Below, piece after piece: positions 16,799 to 25,252 of a DNA stretch of 64,000 nucleotides (its first letter is position 1; each line of letters begins with the position of its first letter). Location: positions 372,001-436,000 of the forward strand of contig NZ_FNNI01000001.1 of the NCBI RefSeq assembly GCF_900106955.1. The letters run 5' to 3'. The position numbers were made by a program, and so were the translations under genes. Source of the stretch: Aidingimonas halophila. GTDB lineage: Bacteria; Pseudomonadota; Gammaproteobacteria; Pseudomonadales; Halomonadaceae. The notes under the pieces were generated by a model. It saw only the letters and a program-made list of their open reading frames with translations. It did no database searches and was not told where the DNA came from.

Positions 16799-17428
16799 GA
16801 CGGAACGACCGTGGACGTCCTGATCTCGATACCCGACAAAGCACTTAGGCCTCTGGGTTTAAAACGTGGGTGAAACACCGAGGTTACCATCTTCCAGTAC
16901 GACATTCCTGGTACGAATACGCGGCGATCAGGGTGTGTCTTCAACACCTACGGGCCGCTCCGGTACCGCTTTGCCTATCACAAAAATAGCTAGAGACAAT
17001 TATCATCAAGTGATCAATAGATTTATGCTAAATAACGATATCCAGCGTCGCTTCGGTAACATCGCCGGACACATGGCTGACGTGCCTCAATTCATCGTCG
17101 AGCGCCAGGTCACGTTTTCTCCTTGCAACGTCAGGGGCCTCTGGCTCCTTCTTCGGCACCCATCCCAGGATGGGTGCTTTTTTCGCCCCCCTCCTCGCGA
17201 CTTGACGATCTCCGGCTGTCGCTATTGAACGACAGTACAGCATCACGGTCGTAATGACCGATATATCATCATCACTACACCACCGTGTAGCGAACGTCTG
17301 CTAGTTGACGAATGTCGGCACTCCAACAATAGTGAGAGACTCAACTAGGTGAATCGCATTGTCTCCACGAAGCGACATTCACCGCTGGAACGCATCGCAC
17401 ACGGAATAATGACCAAAGGACTCGTCGC
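16799..17428. other. Gene-free region between two cyclic-di-GMP genes
   Basis: These 630 bases hold the promoters of the two divergent signalling genes and several palindromes: CGGTC-N5-GACCG (17246-17260), CTACAC-N4-GTGTAG (17275-17290) and the terminator at 17156. Open frames on either strand lack family features. The AT-rich 16980-17040 part has plausible but weak promoter hexamers. A small RNA ending at the terminator is possible. Confidence 0.5.
17156..17183 (+). terminator. Orphan intrinsic terminator
   Basis: A perfect 10-bp stem, GCACCCATCC (17156-17165) with GGATGGGTGC (17168-17177), is followed by six T residues on the plus strand. No plus-strand protein gene precedes it: the nearest upstream gene (16798) runs the other way. 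It therefore ends either an unannotated transcript, such as a small RNA, or an attenuated leader of the downstream gene. Confidence 0.8.
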
Positions 17429-19219
17429 GTGCCTATGTCTGATGAACTGCAATCCCTATCCGACATCCTCACCGCCCTGCCGCCCTGTCTGACGGCCGAA
17501 GGGCATGTCGATACCGATGGGCAGCGTGCTCAGGCACTGGCACTGATGGCGTTCAGTCACAGTCGTGTGGGCATTCTCGTCACCGACGCGAATCACCGCG
17601 TCGTCATCGCCAATCACGCCTTCTCGACGATTACCGGCTACGATTGCGAAGAAGTGCTGGGCTGGGATATCGCCCATTTCCACAGCCGCGAACAGAAACC
17701 CGAATACTATCAGCAGCGCGAGCAGTTGATTCGCGACCAGCATTGGCGGGGCGAAGTGCTGTGCCAGCGCAAGACCGGCGAGTTCTATCCCGAACTGCTC
17801 AATATCGATGCCGTGAGAGACGATGAAGGCCAGGTGACGCATTATGTCCGCACCTTCATCGACATCTCGGACCTCAAGGAGGATCAGACACGTCTGCACA
17901 TCAAGGCGCATCACGACCCATTGACAGGGCTTGCCAACCGGCTGCTGTTCAACGACCGCCTCGATCACGCCCTCAAGCATGCCGAACGCAACGACCAGAT
18001 GCTGGCGCTGCTGTTCATCGACCTCGACCATTTCAAGGCGATCAATGATTCACGGGGCCATGCCATTGGCGACAACCTGCTCCAGCAGGCGGCACGCCGG
18101 CTGTCACAGGTACTGCGAAGCAATGACACCCTGGCCCGTTTCGGGGGCGATGAATTCGTGGCCTTGCTGGATCATGATGTCAGTGTCGATTCGGCGCAAA
18201 CCGTGGCCATGCGGTTGCTCGAAGCGCTGGAGGCTCCCTTTCAAGCCCAGGGCGAGCCTCAGCCGTTATCCGCCAGCATCGGTATCGCGCTCTATCCCAA
18301 CGATGGTGAAAGCCAGGAAGAGCTGTTACGCAATGCCGATTCGGCCATGTACCGCGCCAAGCGTGCCGGCGCTTCACGACATGCCTTCGTCGACAAGGGG
18401 CTGAGCCGGCAAATGCAGTCGCAGCTCAGCGATGAGCTCGCTCTCCGGCAAGCACTGACCGACCCCGCAAGCCATTTCAGCGTGGTCTACCAGCCCCAGA
18501 TGGATCTCACGACCCAGCAACCGCAAGGGCTGGAGGCTCTGGTCAGGCGGCAATCGCCAAACAGCGAGCACGGCCCCCGGGAATTCATGGCCCTGGCCCG
18601 CAGCCTGGGGCTCGCGGTTCCCCTCGACCGCTGGATTCTGCACCAGGTGATCGAACAGCATCATCAATGGCGTCAGGAGGGCTCCCCGCTGGGCAAGTTA
18701 CCGATTGCCGTCAATATCGTCGCCGATCACCTGTTCGATCATCCCGACCATCACGCCTCACTGGATCGTTTTCTCGAAGAGCAACTCGACGATACCGGCT
18801 GGCTCACGCTGGAGATCGCCAGCGACAGCCTCACGCATGAACCCAGCACGACGCCGGAGCTGCTGGCACGACTCAAACGCCTGGGCGTCAATCTGGCCAT
18901 CGATGAACTTGGCGAAGGCCATGTCAATTTTTCCTACCTGGCCCGCCTGCCGATCTCGCAGGCGAAGATCAACGGCACGCTGATCGCCGGTGTCGACGAA
19001 GACGCACGAGGCCGACAACTACTTGCCGGCATCGCCCAACTGCTGACCAACCTCGGCATCGACTGCATGGTCGTCGGCGTGGAGGATCAGGCCGGTCTCA
19101 CCGCCCTCACCGACCAGGGAATTCAGCATGCCCAGGGCTATCACTTCGCCCACCCGATGCCGGCCGGTGAGCTGGAAACGTGGATGCGTATGAGAGAGGG
19201 GCAAGGGGACAGTCGCTAG
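17429..19219 (+). CDS. PAS-GGDEF-EAL cyclic-di-GMP signalling protein
   Basis: A 596-residue soluble protein: PAS/PAC (about 35-150), GGDEF (about 160-325) and EAL (about 340-590). The cyclase site GGDEF (239-243) and its I-site RSND are intact. The EAL triad is present (EALVR, from 369), but other phosphodiesterase motifs have drifted: DDFGTG reads DELGEG at 492, the usual KID reads KIN, and AEGVE reads VVGVE. Cyclase activity is likely; phosphodiesterase activity is doubtful and the EAL domain may bind or regulate. The GTG start follows AAAGGA by eight bases; an ATG six bases later is the alternative. Confidence 0.9.
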   Translation: MPMSDELQSLSDILTALPPCLTAEGHVDTDGQRAQALALMAFSHSRVGILVTDANHRVVIANHAFSTITGYDCEEVLGWDIAHFHSREQKPEYYQQREQLIRDQHWRGEVLCQRKTGEFYPELLNIDAVRDDEGQVTHYVRTFIDISDLKEDQTRLHIKAHHDPLTGLANRLLFNDRLDHALKHAERNDQMLALLFIDLDHFKAINDSRGHAIGDNLLQQAARRLSQVLRSNDTLARFGGDEFVALLDHDVSVDSAQTVAMRLLEALEAPFQAQGEPQPLSASIGIALYPNDGESQEELLRNADSAMYRAKRAGASRHAFVDKGLSRQMQSQLSDELALRQALTDPASHFSVVYQPQMDLTTQQPQGLEALVRRQSPNSEHGPREFMALARSLGLAVPLDRWILHQVIEQHHQWRQEGSPLGKLPIAVNIVADHLFDHPDHHASLDRFLEEQLDDTGWLTLEIASDSLTHEPSTTPELLARLKRLGVNLAIDELGEGHVNFSYLARLPISQAKINGTLIAGVDEDARGRQLLAGIAQLLTNLGIDCMVVGVEDQAGLTALTDQGIQHAQGYHFAHPMPAGELETWMRMREGQGDSR

Positions 19220-19250
19220 CGTCAGCGCTATCGAATACTCACACACGACA

Positions 19251-19280
19251 AAGCCGGCCCGAAGGCCGGCTTCTTTCTTT
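19251..19280. terminator. Bidirectional terminator between signalling gene and porin
   Basis: AAGCCGGCC (19251-19259) and GGCCGGCTT (19264-19272) form a 9-bp GC-rich stem followed by a T-rich tract on the plus strand. It lies between two convergent genes; the minus-strand exit also has some T residues, so it may serve both. Confidence 0.8.
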
Positions 19281-19318
19281 CATGACGAGCAACTCGTCAC
19301 ATGGGGATCAAGCTCGAC

Positions 19319-20416
19319 TTAGAAGTCGTAGCGGACACCCACGGTAGTCAGGATATCATCATCGAAACTGCGGAATTCCTCTTCAACCGTATCATCCGTC
19401 AGGCTTTCCTGGTCCTGCTGGTAGACTTCAGCAAATGCGTACATCTGGTCGCTGAAGAAGTAGTTGGTGCCCAGCATCCAGCGGTTGAGGGTTTCGTCTT
19501 CGTCACCCAGTTCTTCATCAACATGGGCATACTGACCATAGATCTGAGCGTTGTCCATATAGTCGGCAGTGAAACCAACCATGGCGATATCAGTACCTCG
19601 GGCACCAAGCTCTTCGTTCTCATCCTGAGTCTCGTAGCCGGCACGCAGGCTCAGCGCCGGCAGCACCTGATAGCTGGCATAGGCACCGAAGATATCTTCG
19701 TCGTTGCCCACGTAGTCAGGAGTATTGTCCGACCCACTGAATGAATGCTTGTCCTGGTCCCACGTAATGGCACCATAGAACGGCCCTTGCTCGTAGGAAA
19801 CTGCCGCTTGGGCACTGATCGTGGACGATTCACGCTCTGTCTCAGCGGCACCCTCACGAGCAGGATCATTGGAACCATTACCGGTATGATGCTTGCCTTG
19901 TAGCCAGGTGGTGAAGCCCGCGAATTCCGGCGACTTATAGGCAATGGAATCGCCGTGAGACTGGTTGTCTACACTGGTGATGGATTCCCAACCGGCGTTT
20001 TCCGGCACATCGAACAGCACGGAACCGGCCTGGTAGGTGATGGCATCGAAGTTACCGGCCCAGAGCTGGCCGTAAGTCTGGCTCTTCACACCAGCATAGG
20101 TGTTGCGGACCTGGAATTCAGTGTCCGACTTCTCATCCATATCAGCGCGGAATTCCATGCGGCCGAAGACGGAGAAGTCCTGGCTGACCTGCTCTTCGGC
20201 GATAAAGCCGAAACGCGACCCCAAGTCAGTAAACTCCGAACCATCAGACTTGACGTCACCATCTTCCTGCACACCACCAGTAGTGACAGCGAGGGCCAGA
20301 CGACCATAGACGTCCAGCTTGGTGCCGTCCTGATCATAAACGGTTGTTGCGGCCTGAGCAGCAGCGGAGGCGCCCAGGGCACCGGCAATAGCAGTGGCTA
20401 ACAGCGTCTTTTTCAT
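19319..20416 (-). CDS. Outer-membrane porin, OmpC/general Gram-negative type
   Basis: A 365-residue porin. A Sec signal peptide, MKKTLLATAIAGALGASAAAQA, is followed by a strand-rich mature protein: TTVYDQDGTKLDVYGRLALA, SRFGFIAEEQVSQDFSVFGRMEF and the C-terminal DDDILTTVGVRYDF ending in Phe, as needed for BAM recognition. The mature protein is very rich in Asp and Glu, typical of a halophile's surface. The start at 20416 has AAAGGAAC upstream; the open frame extends further but without signal-peptide logic. It forms a trimeric diffusion channel for small hydrophilic solutes. It has a long 5' region and is probably highly expressed. Confidence 0.92.
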   Translation of the reverse strand: MKKTLLATAIAGALGASAAAQAATTVYDQDGTKLDVYGRLALAVTTGGVQEDGDVKSDGSEFTDLGSRFGFIAEEQVSQDFSVFGRMEFRADMDEKSDTEFQVRNTYAGVKSQTYGQLWAGNFDAITYQAGSVLFDVPENAGWESITSVDNQSHGDSIAYKSPEFAGFTTWLQGKHHTGNGSNDPAREGAAETERESSTISAQAAVSYEQGPFYGAITWDQDKHSFSGSDNTPDYVGNDEDIFGAYASYQVLPALSLRAGYETQDENEELGARGTDIAMVGFTADYMDNAQIYGQYAHVDEELGDEDETLNRWMLGTNYFFSDQMYAFAEVYQQDQESLTDDTVEEEFRSFDDDILTTVGVRYDF

Positions 20417-20816
20417 CGCGATTGTTCCTTTCACTAGCTTTCTGTTTCGATCGTTTCTGCAGATTGCAGTTGGCTTGCCTGGCATCCGAGACGTGAGCGA
20501 AGACGAGTCAGCAAACACTGTTCGACTGTTGCTCAAAGCCTCCTGCCGCTGCGAAGCCTTGTTATAATCCAATGCTCGCAGGGAAACCATATACCGGGAT
20601 TTGCGTTAGTGCAAGAAGAAAAAACACCGTTTTCATTCCTTTTACGCGAAAACCCGGGAACTTTTCCCTCATTCCAAGGTCGTGCCACCACCCTGGCAAC
20701 GCCTGGAAGCTTGCCAGCACCTTGTGACAGGCACATGACCGACATTGGCGAACCCAATGATGTGTCAGGACAACAGCTTAGTGCAATACCCCAAACGTTG
20801 GAATGTCATGCAAGCA
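20417..20816. other. Long region upstream of the porin gene
   Basis: About 400 bases separate the ProQ/FinO gene stop from the porin start. A TATAAC/TATAAT-like element sits at about 20563-20570 (readable on both strands, TGTTATAAT on plus), and a 7-bp inverted repeat, CTGGCAA with TTGCCAG, lies near 20691-20715. No protein-coding frame here has family features. It probably holds the porin promoter, its leader and regulatory sites. Confidence 0.45.
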
Positions 20817-21647
20817 TCAACGCTCATGCTTGGCGAGCAGTTCGCCGATCTTGCGCTCCAGGCGCTCCGCCCGGTCCTGCTGCTGGCGCCGCTGCTCCTT
20901 GCGGGCCTTCTGACTGCGGTCCTGAGCACGTAGCTCCTCGAGCTGGCGACGCGCGTACTTGGCCTCGCCTTCGGTGACTTCGCCGGCATTGGCACCGTCG
21001 AGATCGACCCGTTCGGCACCGGCCCGCACGGCCTTGAGGTAGCGCGGCAGGTGCACATAACAGGCCAGGGCGCGGCGTACCAGTTTTTCCGGCCACGGCT
21101 CACGGGCCATGAGATCCTTGTGGATGCCGATCTTGAGCGGCCGGGTGTGTCCCTTGAAAAAAGTCTCGGTATATCGGTGATACCACTCGTCCAGCAATGC
21201 CTGGGGGCTGGGCGCTTCACCGATCGGCAAGCGGTTCTGACTCGACTCGCCATCATCACGCTGTGGCGGATCGGCCTGGGGAGTGCTGGGCGCGGCAACG
21301 TCATGATCGGCTGAATAGCGGGGATTCACCGGCGTTGTTCGTTCGTTGGGGGTGTCATCCGCCGGCTGTGGTGCGTTGCCGGATGGCGAGGGTCGCGAGT
21401 CAGTTCCGGGATTGCCGCGCCGGGCCATCAAGGCCGCCAGCCCCTGGCTGCGGTGGCGTTGGGCCGGTTGGGGTGACGATGTCGCCGCAGCGAGTTGTTC
21501 CTGCAGTTCGCGCTGGCTGGCCTGCAACTCTCGATTACGGGCGGCGAGTTCCGCCACGCGCTCCTGCATGGCCAGCCTCTCGTCACGGTGGCGCTCGACG
21601 TGCTGTTCCAGTGCATCGAACAGCGCATTGACGCGTTGATTGAGCAT
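20817..21647 (-). CDS. ProQ/FinO domain RNA-binding protein with N-terminal coiled coil
   Basis: A 276-residue protein. Residues about 1-55 are a heptad-rich coiled coil (ALEQHVERHRDERLAMQERV), about 60-150 a Pro/Ser-rich disordered linker, and about 150-235 a ProQ/FinO RNA-chaperone domain (YTETFFKGHTRPLKIGIHKD, PEKLVRRALACYVHLPRYLKA). A charged Lys/Arg/Glu helix ends the protein. The order differs from E. coli ProQ, where the FinO domain is N-terminal. It probably binds structured small RNAs and mRNA 3' ends. GGGAGGGG lies nine bases before the start. It is transcribed toward the porin, but a 400-base gap argues against an operon. Confidence 0.85.
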   Translation of the reverse strand: MLNQRVNALFDALEQHVERHRDERLAMQERVAELAARNRELQASQRELQEQLAAATSSPQPAQRHRSQGLAALMARRGNPGTDSRPSPSGNAPQPADDTPNERTTPVNPRYSADHDVAAPSTPQADPPQRDDGESSQNRLPIGEAPSPQALLDEWYHRYTETFFKGHTRPLKIGIHKDLMAREPWPEKLVRRALACYVHLPRYLKAVRAGAERVDLDGANAGEVTEGEAKYARRQLEELRAQDRSQKARKEQRRQQQDRAERLERKIGELLAKHER

Positions 21648-21771
21648 GGGCCAAGCCCCTCCCTGACCAGGCGTGATCCGAAAACCGCGCTATGAATGCA
21701 TCGATAAGTCAGTGTGTGCCAGGTTGGCGATTATGACAAATGCGTGCTTTCTGCTTTCCCTTGCATCCCCG

Positions 21772-22290
21772 CTAACGTCGCTGATAGGCGACGAAATCGT
21801 AAGCCGGCTGCCCTTCCTGCGGATTGCCCGATACCCGCTGAACTTCCTGCCATTCATCCGCCGCCCATGCCGGGAAATAGGCGTCACCCTCCACGTCGAT
21901 GTGGACTTCGGTCAGGTAGAGCCGATCGGCATAGGGCAAGGCCTGCTCATAGATTTGCCCGCCGCCCATGACGATGATCTCTTCCGCGCCATCGATGATC
22001 GCCTGGGCATCGGCCAGCTTGAGCGCGCTGGGCAGATCACGGCAGACGCGAATACCGTCGTGATGGAAGTGCTCGTCTCGCGTGACGACGATATTGAGCC
22101 GCCCGGGCAGCGGACGCCCGATCGAGGCGAACGTCTTGCGCCCCATCACCAGTGGCTTGCCCAGGGTAATGGCCTTGAAGAACTTCAGGTCTTCGGGCAG
22201 GTACCAGGGCAACTTGCCGTCGACGCCGATCACGCGATCACGCGACATCGCCGCAATCATGGCGACGGGAGTTTCCAACACCAGCGTCAT
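21772..22290 (-). CDS. folA: Dihydrofolate reductase
   Basis: A 172-residue NADPH-dependent enzyme reducing dihydrofolate to tetrahydrofolate. Typical motifs are [27 protein letters not shown] (active-site Asp in the LPEDLK part), [17 protein letters not shown] and [25 protein letters not shown]. The ATG at 22290 overlaps the thyA stop (ATGA), which fixes the start; the frame stays open upstream but overlaps thyA. Pairing with thyA makes sense because thymidylate synthase generates the dihydrofolate that this enzyme recycles. Confidence 0.96.
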   Translation of the reverse strand: MTLVLETPVAMIAAMSRDRVIGVDGKLPWYLPEDLKFFKAITLGKPLVMGRKTFASIGRPLPGRLNIVVTRDEHFHHDGIRVCRDLPSALKLADAQAIIDGAEEIIVMGGGQIYEQALPYADRLYLTEVHIDVEGDAYFPAWAADEWQEVQRVSGNPQEGQPAYDFVAYQRR

Positions 22291-23099
22291 ACCGCCACCT
22301 CCGCCTTGATCGCCGGATGCGGGTCGTATCCTTCGATGCGGATATCGTCGAAGCGGAAGGCGAACAGGTCCGTCACCTCGGGATTCAGCCAGAGCTGCGG
22401 TTGTGACTGCGGCGTACGCGAGAGCTGCCGTTCGGCCTGTTCCAGATGATTGGAATACAGATGCGCATCGCCCAGGGTATGGATGAATTCCCCTGGAGCC
22501 AGACCGCAGACCTGGGCAATCATTTGCGTCAACAGCGCATAGCTGGCGATGTTGAATGGCACCCCGAGGAAAATATCGGCACTGCGCTGGTACAGCTGGC
22601 ACGACAGGCGCCCCTCGGCCACGTAGAACTGAAACAGGCAGTGGCACGGTGGCAATGCCATATCCTCGACCAGTGCCGGGTTCCAGGCGGAAACGATCAG
22701 CCGCCGTGAATCCGGGTTCGTCTTGATCTGCTCGACGACATTGGCTATCTGATCGACATGGCCACCTTCCGGCCGTGGCCAGCTGCGCCACTGATAGCCA
22801 TAGACCGGGCCGAGGTCGCCGTTTTCATCGGCCCACTCGTTCCAGATCGACACACCGTTTTCCTGCAGGTAACGGATATTGGTGTCGCCGGAGAGGAACC
22901 ACAGCAGTTCGTGGACGATCGAGCGCAAGTGCAGTTTCTTGGTTGTCACCAACGGAAAACCGCGCGCCAGATCGAAACGCATCTGGTGGCCGAAAATGCT
23001 GCGCGTACCGACGCCGGTACGATCGTGTTTTTCCACGCCATGCGTAAGCACATGACGCATCAGGTCGAGATAGGGCTGTTCGAGTGCAGGAGAATCCAT
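22287..23099 (-). CDS. thyA: Thymidylate synthase
   Basis: A 270-residue enzyme converting dUMP to dTMP with methylene-tetrahydrofolate. The dUMP-binding Arg region ([20 protein letters not shown]), the catalytic Cys in [13 protein letters not shown] and the folate site ([22 protein letters not shown]) are all present, and the short bacterial length matches E. coli ThyA. It overlaps folA by four bases. In E. coli and relatives it follows lgt directly; here two small genes lie between them. Confidence 0.97.
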   Translation of the reverse strand: MDSPALEQPYLDLMRHVLTHGVEKHDRTGVGTRSIFGHQMRFDLARGFPLVTTKKLHLRSIVHELLWFLSGDTNIRYLQENGVSIWNEWADENGDLGPVYGYQWRSWPRPEGGHVDQIANVVEQIKTNPDSRRLIVSAWNPALVEDMALPPCHCLFQFYVAEGRLSCQLYQRSADIFLGVPFNIASYALLTQMIAQVCGLAPGEFIHTLGDAHLYSNHLEQAERQLSRTPQSQPQLWLNPEVTDLFAFRFDDIRIEGYDPHPAIKAEVAV

Positions 23100-23184
23100 C
23101 GCGGTCAGGTCGTTTCCGATCCAGGAAAATGGAGAGGTAGTGTACTTTTCACCAATGGCACAAGCCAGGACTGGCCATCGCTCA

Positions 23185-23376
23185 TCAAGCAGCGGAACTC
23201 CGCAGAAGCGGCCATGCCCCCTGCTTGGAAGCTTCCAGAACGACCACTTCTACGATCGTACCATCTGCAGCATAACTAATATGGGTGTTCCAATCCTGGG
23301 AGGTTTCCCTGACGATCTCCTTCTCAGACAAATGGACCACCAGAATATCATCCGTCTCATCATAGGTTGTTCGCAT
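23185..23376 (-). CDS. DUF2283 family small protein
   Basis: A 63-residue protein with the DUF2283 pattern [15 protein letters not shown] near the N-terminus, then [19 protein letters not shown]. The ATG at 23376 follows GGGAGGAGTG, which overlaps the end of the upstream DUF4258 gene; a TTG 15 bases earlier is a poorer choice. It starts two bases after the DUF4258 stop, so the two form a tight pair. DUF2283 proteins are often encoded beside DUF4258 proteins and may act as their partner. No biochemical function is established that I can cite. Confidence 0.75.
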   Translation of the reverse strand: MRTTYDETDDILVVHLSEKEIVRETSQDWNTHISYAADGTIVEVVVLEASKQGAWPLLRSSAA

Positions 23377-23378
23377 CG

Positions 23379-23633
23379 TCACTCCTCCCAACAGAAGTGA
23401 TGCATGACTGTTTTGACTATTAATCGATCTTCCAGTACTACAGCAACGCAGAGTAGGTTATCCGCCCGATCCGATACATGCTTAGCCACCCATAGACGCC
23501 TTTCGTCTTTATAACGTAACTCACCAGATTCTAATAAGTCTGACAACACAGACTCACTAATCTGCCGTTGGGTCATCCGCTCACGCGCATGGCGAGTGAC
23601 ATGGACATAGAGCTGGAAACGTTTGCAGTACAT
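23379..23633 (-). CDS. DUF4258 family small protein
   Basis: An 84-residue protein with the DUF4258 core VTRHARERMTQRQISESVLSDLL followed by beta-strand-rich DNLLCVAVVLEDRLIVKTVMHHF. The fold is thought to be RelE/BrnT-like, so a toxin-like ribonuclease role in a two-gene module with the next gene is possible, but this is inference. The pair is more AT-rich than lgt and thyA on either side, which suggests later insertion. The ribosome-binding site is weak. Confidence 0.72.
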   Translation of the reverse strand: MYCKRFQLYVHVTRHARERMTQRQISESVLSDLLESGELRYKDERRLWVAKHVSDRADNLLCVAVVLEDRLIVKTVMHHFCWEE

Positions 23634-23659
23634 TATTTCGTATTCCCCAACACTTTACC

Positions 23660-24442
23660 CTATTCGGTCACCGGCTGACGACGTGACCAGGCCAGCAGCG
23701 CAATGCCAAAGGCCAGCATGGGCAGTGAGAGCAGCATGCCCATGGTCAACCAGCCCCCGGCCAGGAAGCCGATGTGCGCATCGGGCATGCGCACGAACTC
23801 CACCATGAAGCGGAAGGCGCCGTAAAGCGTCAGGAACAGCCCGGAGACCATGCCACGGCGACGTGGTGTAGCCGATACCCACCACAGGATGATGAACAGC
23901 ACGACGCCTTCGAGCAGGAATTCATACAGCGACGACGGGTGGCGCGGTTCCGGCCCCATGCCGGGAAACGGCATGCCCCAGGGCAGATCGGTGACCCGGC
24001 CCGGCAGTTCGTGATTGATGAAATTGCCGATACGCCCGGCTCCCAGGCCGATGGGCACCAGCGGCGCGATGAAATCGGTCAGCGTGAAGAATGCCAGCCT
24101 TTTCTTGCGAGCGAACCACAGCGCCGCCAGCAACACGCCGATCAGACCGCCATGGAAGCTCATGCCCCCGTCCCATACCTGGAACAGCCACAGCGGATTG
24201 TCGAGAAATCGCCCCATGCCATAGAACAGCACGTATCCCAGGCGTCCACCGAGGACGACCCCCAAGGCACCATAGAACAATAGATCGCCGACATCATCGC
24301 GGGTCAGGCCGATGCGCTCGGCACGATGACGACCCAGCAGCCACGCCGCCACGAAACCGATGACATACATCAAACCGTACCAATGGATGGCAAGCGGCCC
24401 CAGGGAAATGGCGACGGGATCGATATTGGGGTAAGACAGCAT
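23660..24442 (-). CDS. lgt: Prolipoprotein diacylglyceryl transferase
   Basis: A 260-residue polytopic inner-membrane enzyme that transfers diacylglycerol from phosphatidylglycerol to the lipobox Cys of prolipoproteins. Family signatures are [39 protein letters not shown], the essential [21 protein letters not shown] and RHPSSLYE. About seven membrane segments are visible. It lies nine bases downstream of the TSUP permease and belongs to a rearranged rppH-ptsP-lgt-thyA neighbourhood. Confidence 0.96.
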   Translation of the reverse strand: MLSYPNIDPVAISLGPLAIHWYGLMYVIGFVAAWLLGRHRAERIGLTRDDVGDLLFYGALGVVLGGRLGYVLFYGMGRFLDNPLWLFQVWDGGMSFHGGLIGVLLAALWFARKKRLAFFTLTDFIAPLVPIGLGAGRIGNFINHELPGRVTDLPWGMPFPGMGPEPRHPSSLYEFLLEGVVLFIILWWVSATPRRRGMVSGLFLTLYGAFRFMVEFVRMPDAHIGFLAGGWLTMGMLLSLPMLAFGIALLAWSRRQPVTE

Positions 24443-24451
24443 GAATGATCC

Positions 24452-25252
24452 TTATGACAACAAAAACTTCGTTCCGACCACCGCCAGCAGTGTGGCAAAT
24501 CCCAGTCGTAGAACACGTGCCGGGAGACGATGCGCCAATCGCGCTCCCACGCGGGCGAAAGGCACACTAGTGAGCGCGATACAGAGTACCACGGGCCACA
24601 TCACGAAGCCGGTCGCGGCACTCGGCAAGCGGACTTCGTTCCAGCCAATCGCCATGAACGTCAGGGTGCCGAACAGAGCGATCGGCAAGCCGCAGGCCGC
24701 CGACGTCCCCACCGCCTGCGTCATGGTGGCGCCGGCACGTGACAACCAGGGCACGGTCATCGCCCCACCGCCAATACCGAATAGTGACGAGATTGCGCCG
24801 ATCACGATACCGGCCAGTACCATCACGAATTGCCTGGGCGAATGACGACCCACGCGCGGGGTGAATCCCACGGCCAGCCGTATCGCCATCAACCACACGA
24901 ATACACCGAACAAGGTGCCCAGCACGCCACCGGATAGCGCCCCTGCAATGAAGACACCGGCAATCGCACCGAATATCAGCCCCGGCAGCAAGGCCAGGAA
25001 CCAGGGCCGATGCAGACTGCCCCGACGGTAATGGCTCCAGGCCGAGGCGGCACCAGTGATGGCGATGGTCGCCAGCGACGTGCCAACCGCCAGATGCATG
25101 ATGACCGGTTCGGCGACGCCTTGCAGACCGAACCCGATGACCAGCACCGGCACGATGATCAGCCCGCCTCCGACCCCGAACAACCCGGCCATGGTGCCTG
25201 CCAGCGCTCCCAGGGTCAGGTAAGCGCCCCACAGCATGGCCGACTCCGTCAT
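24452..25252 (-). CDS. TSUP family permease (TauE/SafE-like)
   Basis: A 266-residue membrane protein with about eight hydrophobic helices and the duplicated TSUP signatures GLFGVGGGLIIVPVL and SLFGIGGGAMTVPWL. The family exports or imports small organosulfur or sulfite-like anions; the substrate here is unknown. Its ATG overlaps the stop of the upstream receiver-domain protein, and lgt follows after nine bases, so the three genes are probably one transcript. Confidence 0.9.
   Translation of the reverse strand: MTESAMLWGAYLTLGALAGTMAGLFGVGGGLIIVPVLVIGFGLQGVAEPVIMHLAVGTSLATIAITGAASAWSHYRRGSLHRPWFLALLPGLIFGAIAGVFIAGALSGGVLGTLFGVFVWLMAIRLAVGFTPRVGRHSPRQFVMVLAGIVIGAISSLFGIGGGAMTVPWLSRAGATMTQAVGTSAACGLPIALFGTLTFMAIGWNEVRLPSAATGFVMWPVVLCIALTSVPFARVGARLAHRLPARVLRLGFATLLAVVGTKFLLS

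Noticed and set aside
16866-17228. Possible 120-codon plus-strand gene in the gene-free region
   Set aside because: The frame runs through the terminator hairpin, has no ribosome-binding site and its translation lacks any recognisable pattern.
17028-17246. Possible 72-codon minus-strand gene over the orphan terminator
   Set aside because: It covers the hairpin and has no convincing start site or homologous motif; the RNA explanation is simpler.
14855-19219. Tandem duplication of the two GGDEF genes
   Set aside because: They are divergent, have different sensor domains and show no extended nucleotide similarity outside the family motifs.
20655-20680. Sigma54-like TGGCACG element upstream of the porin gene
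   Set aside because: The -12 GC dinucleotide is missing at the required spacing.
23100-23184. Third small gene between thyA and the DUF2283 gene
   Set aside because: The segment is too short and has no start site or coding pattern; it fits the thyA promoter region.
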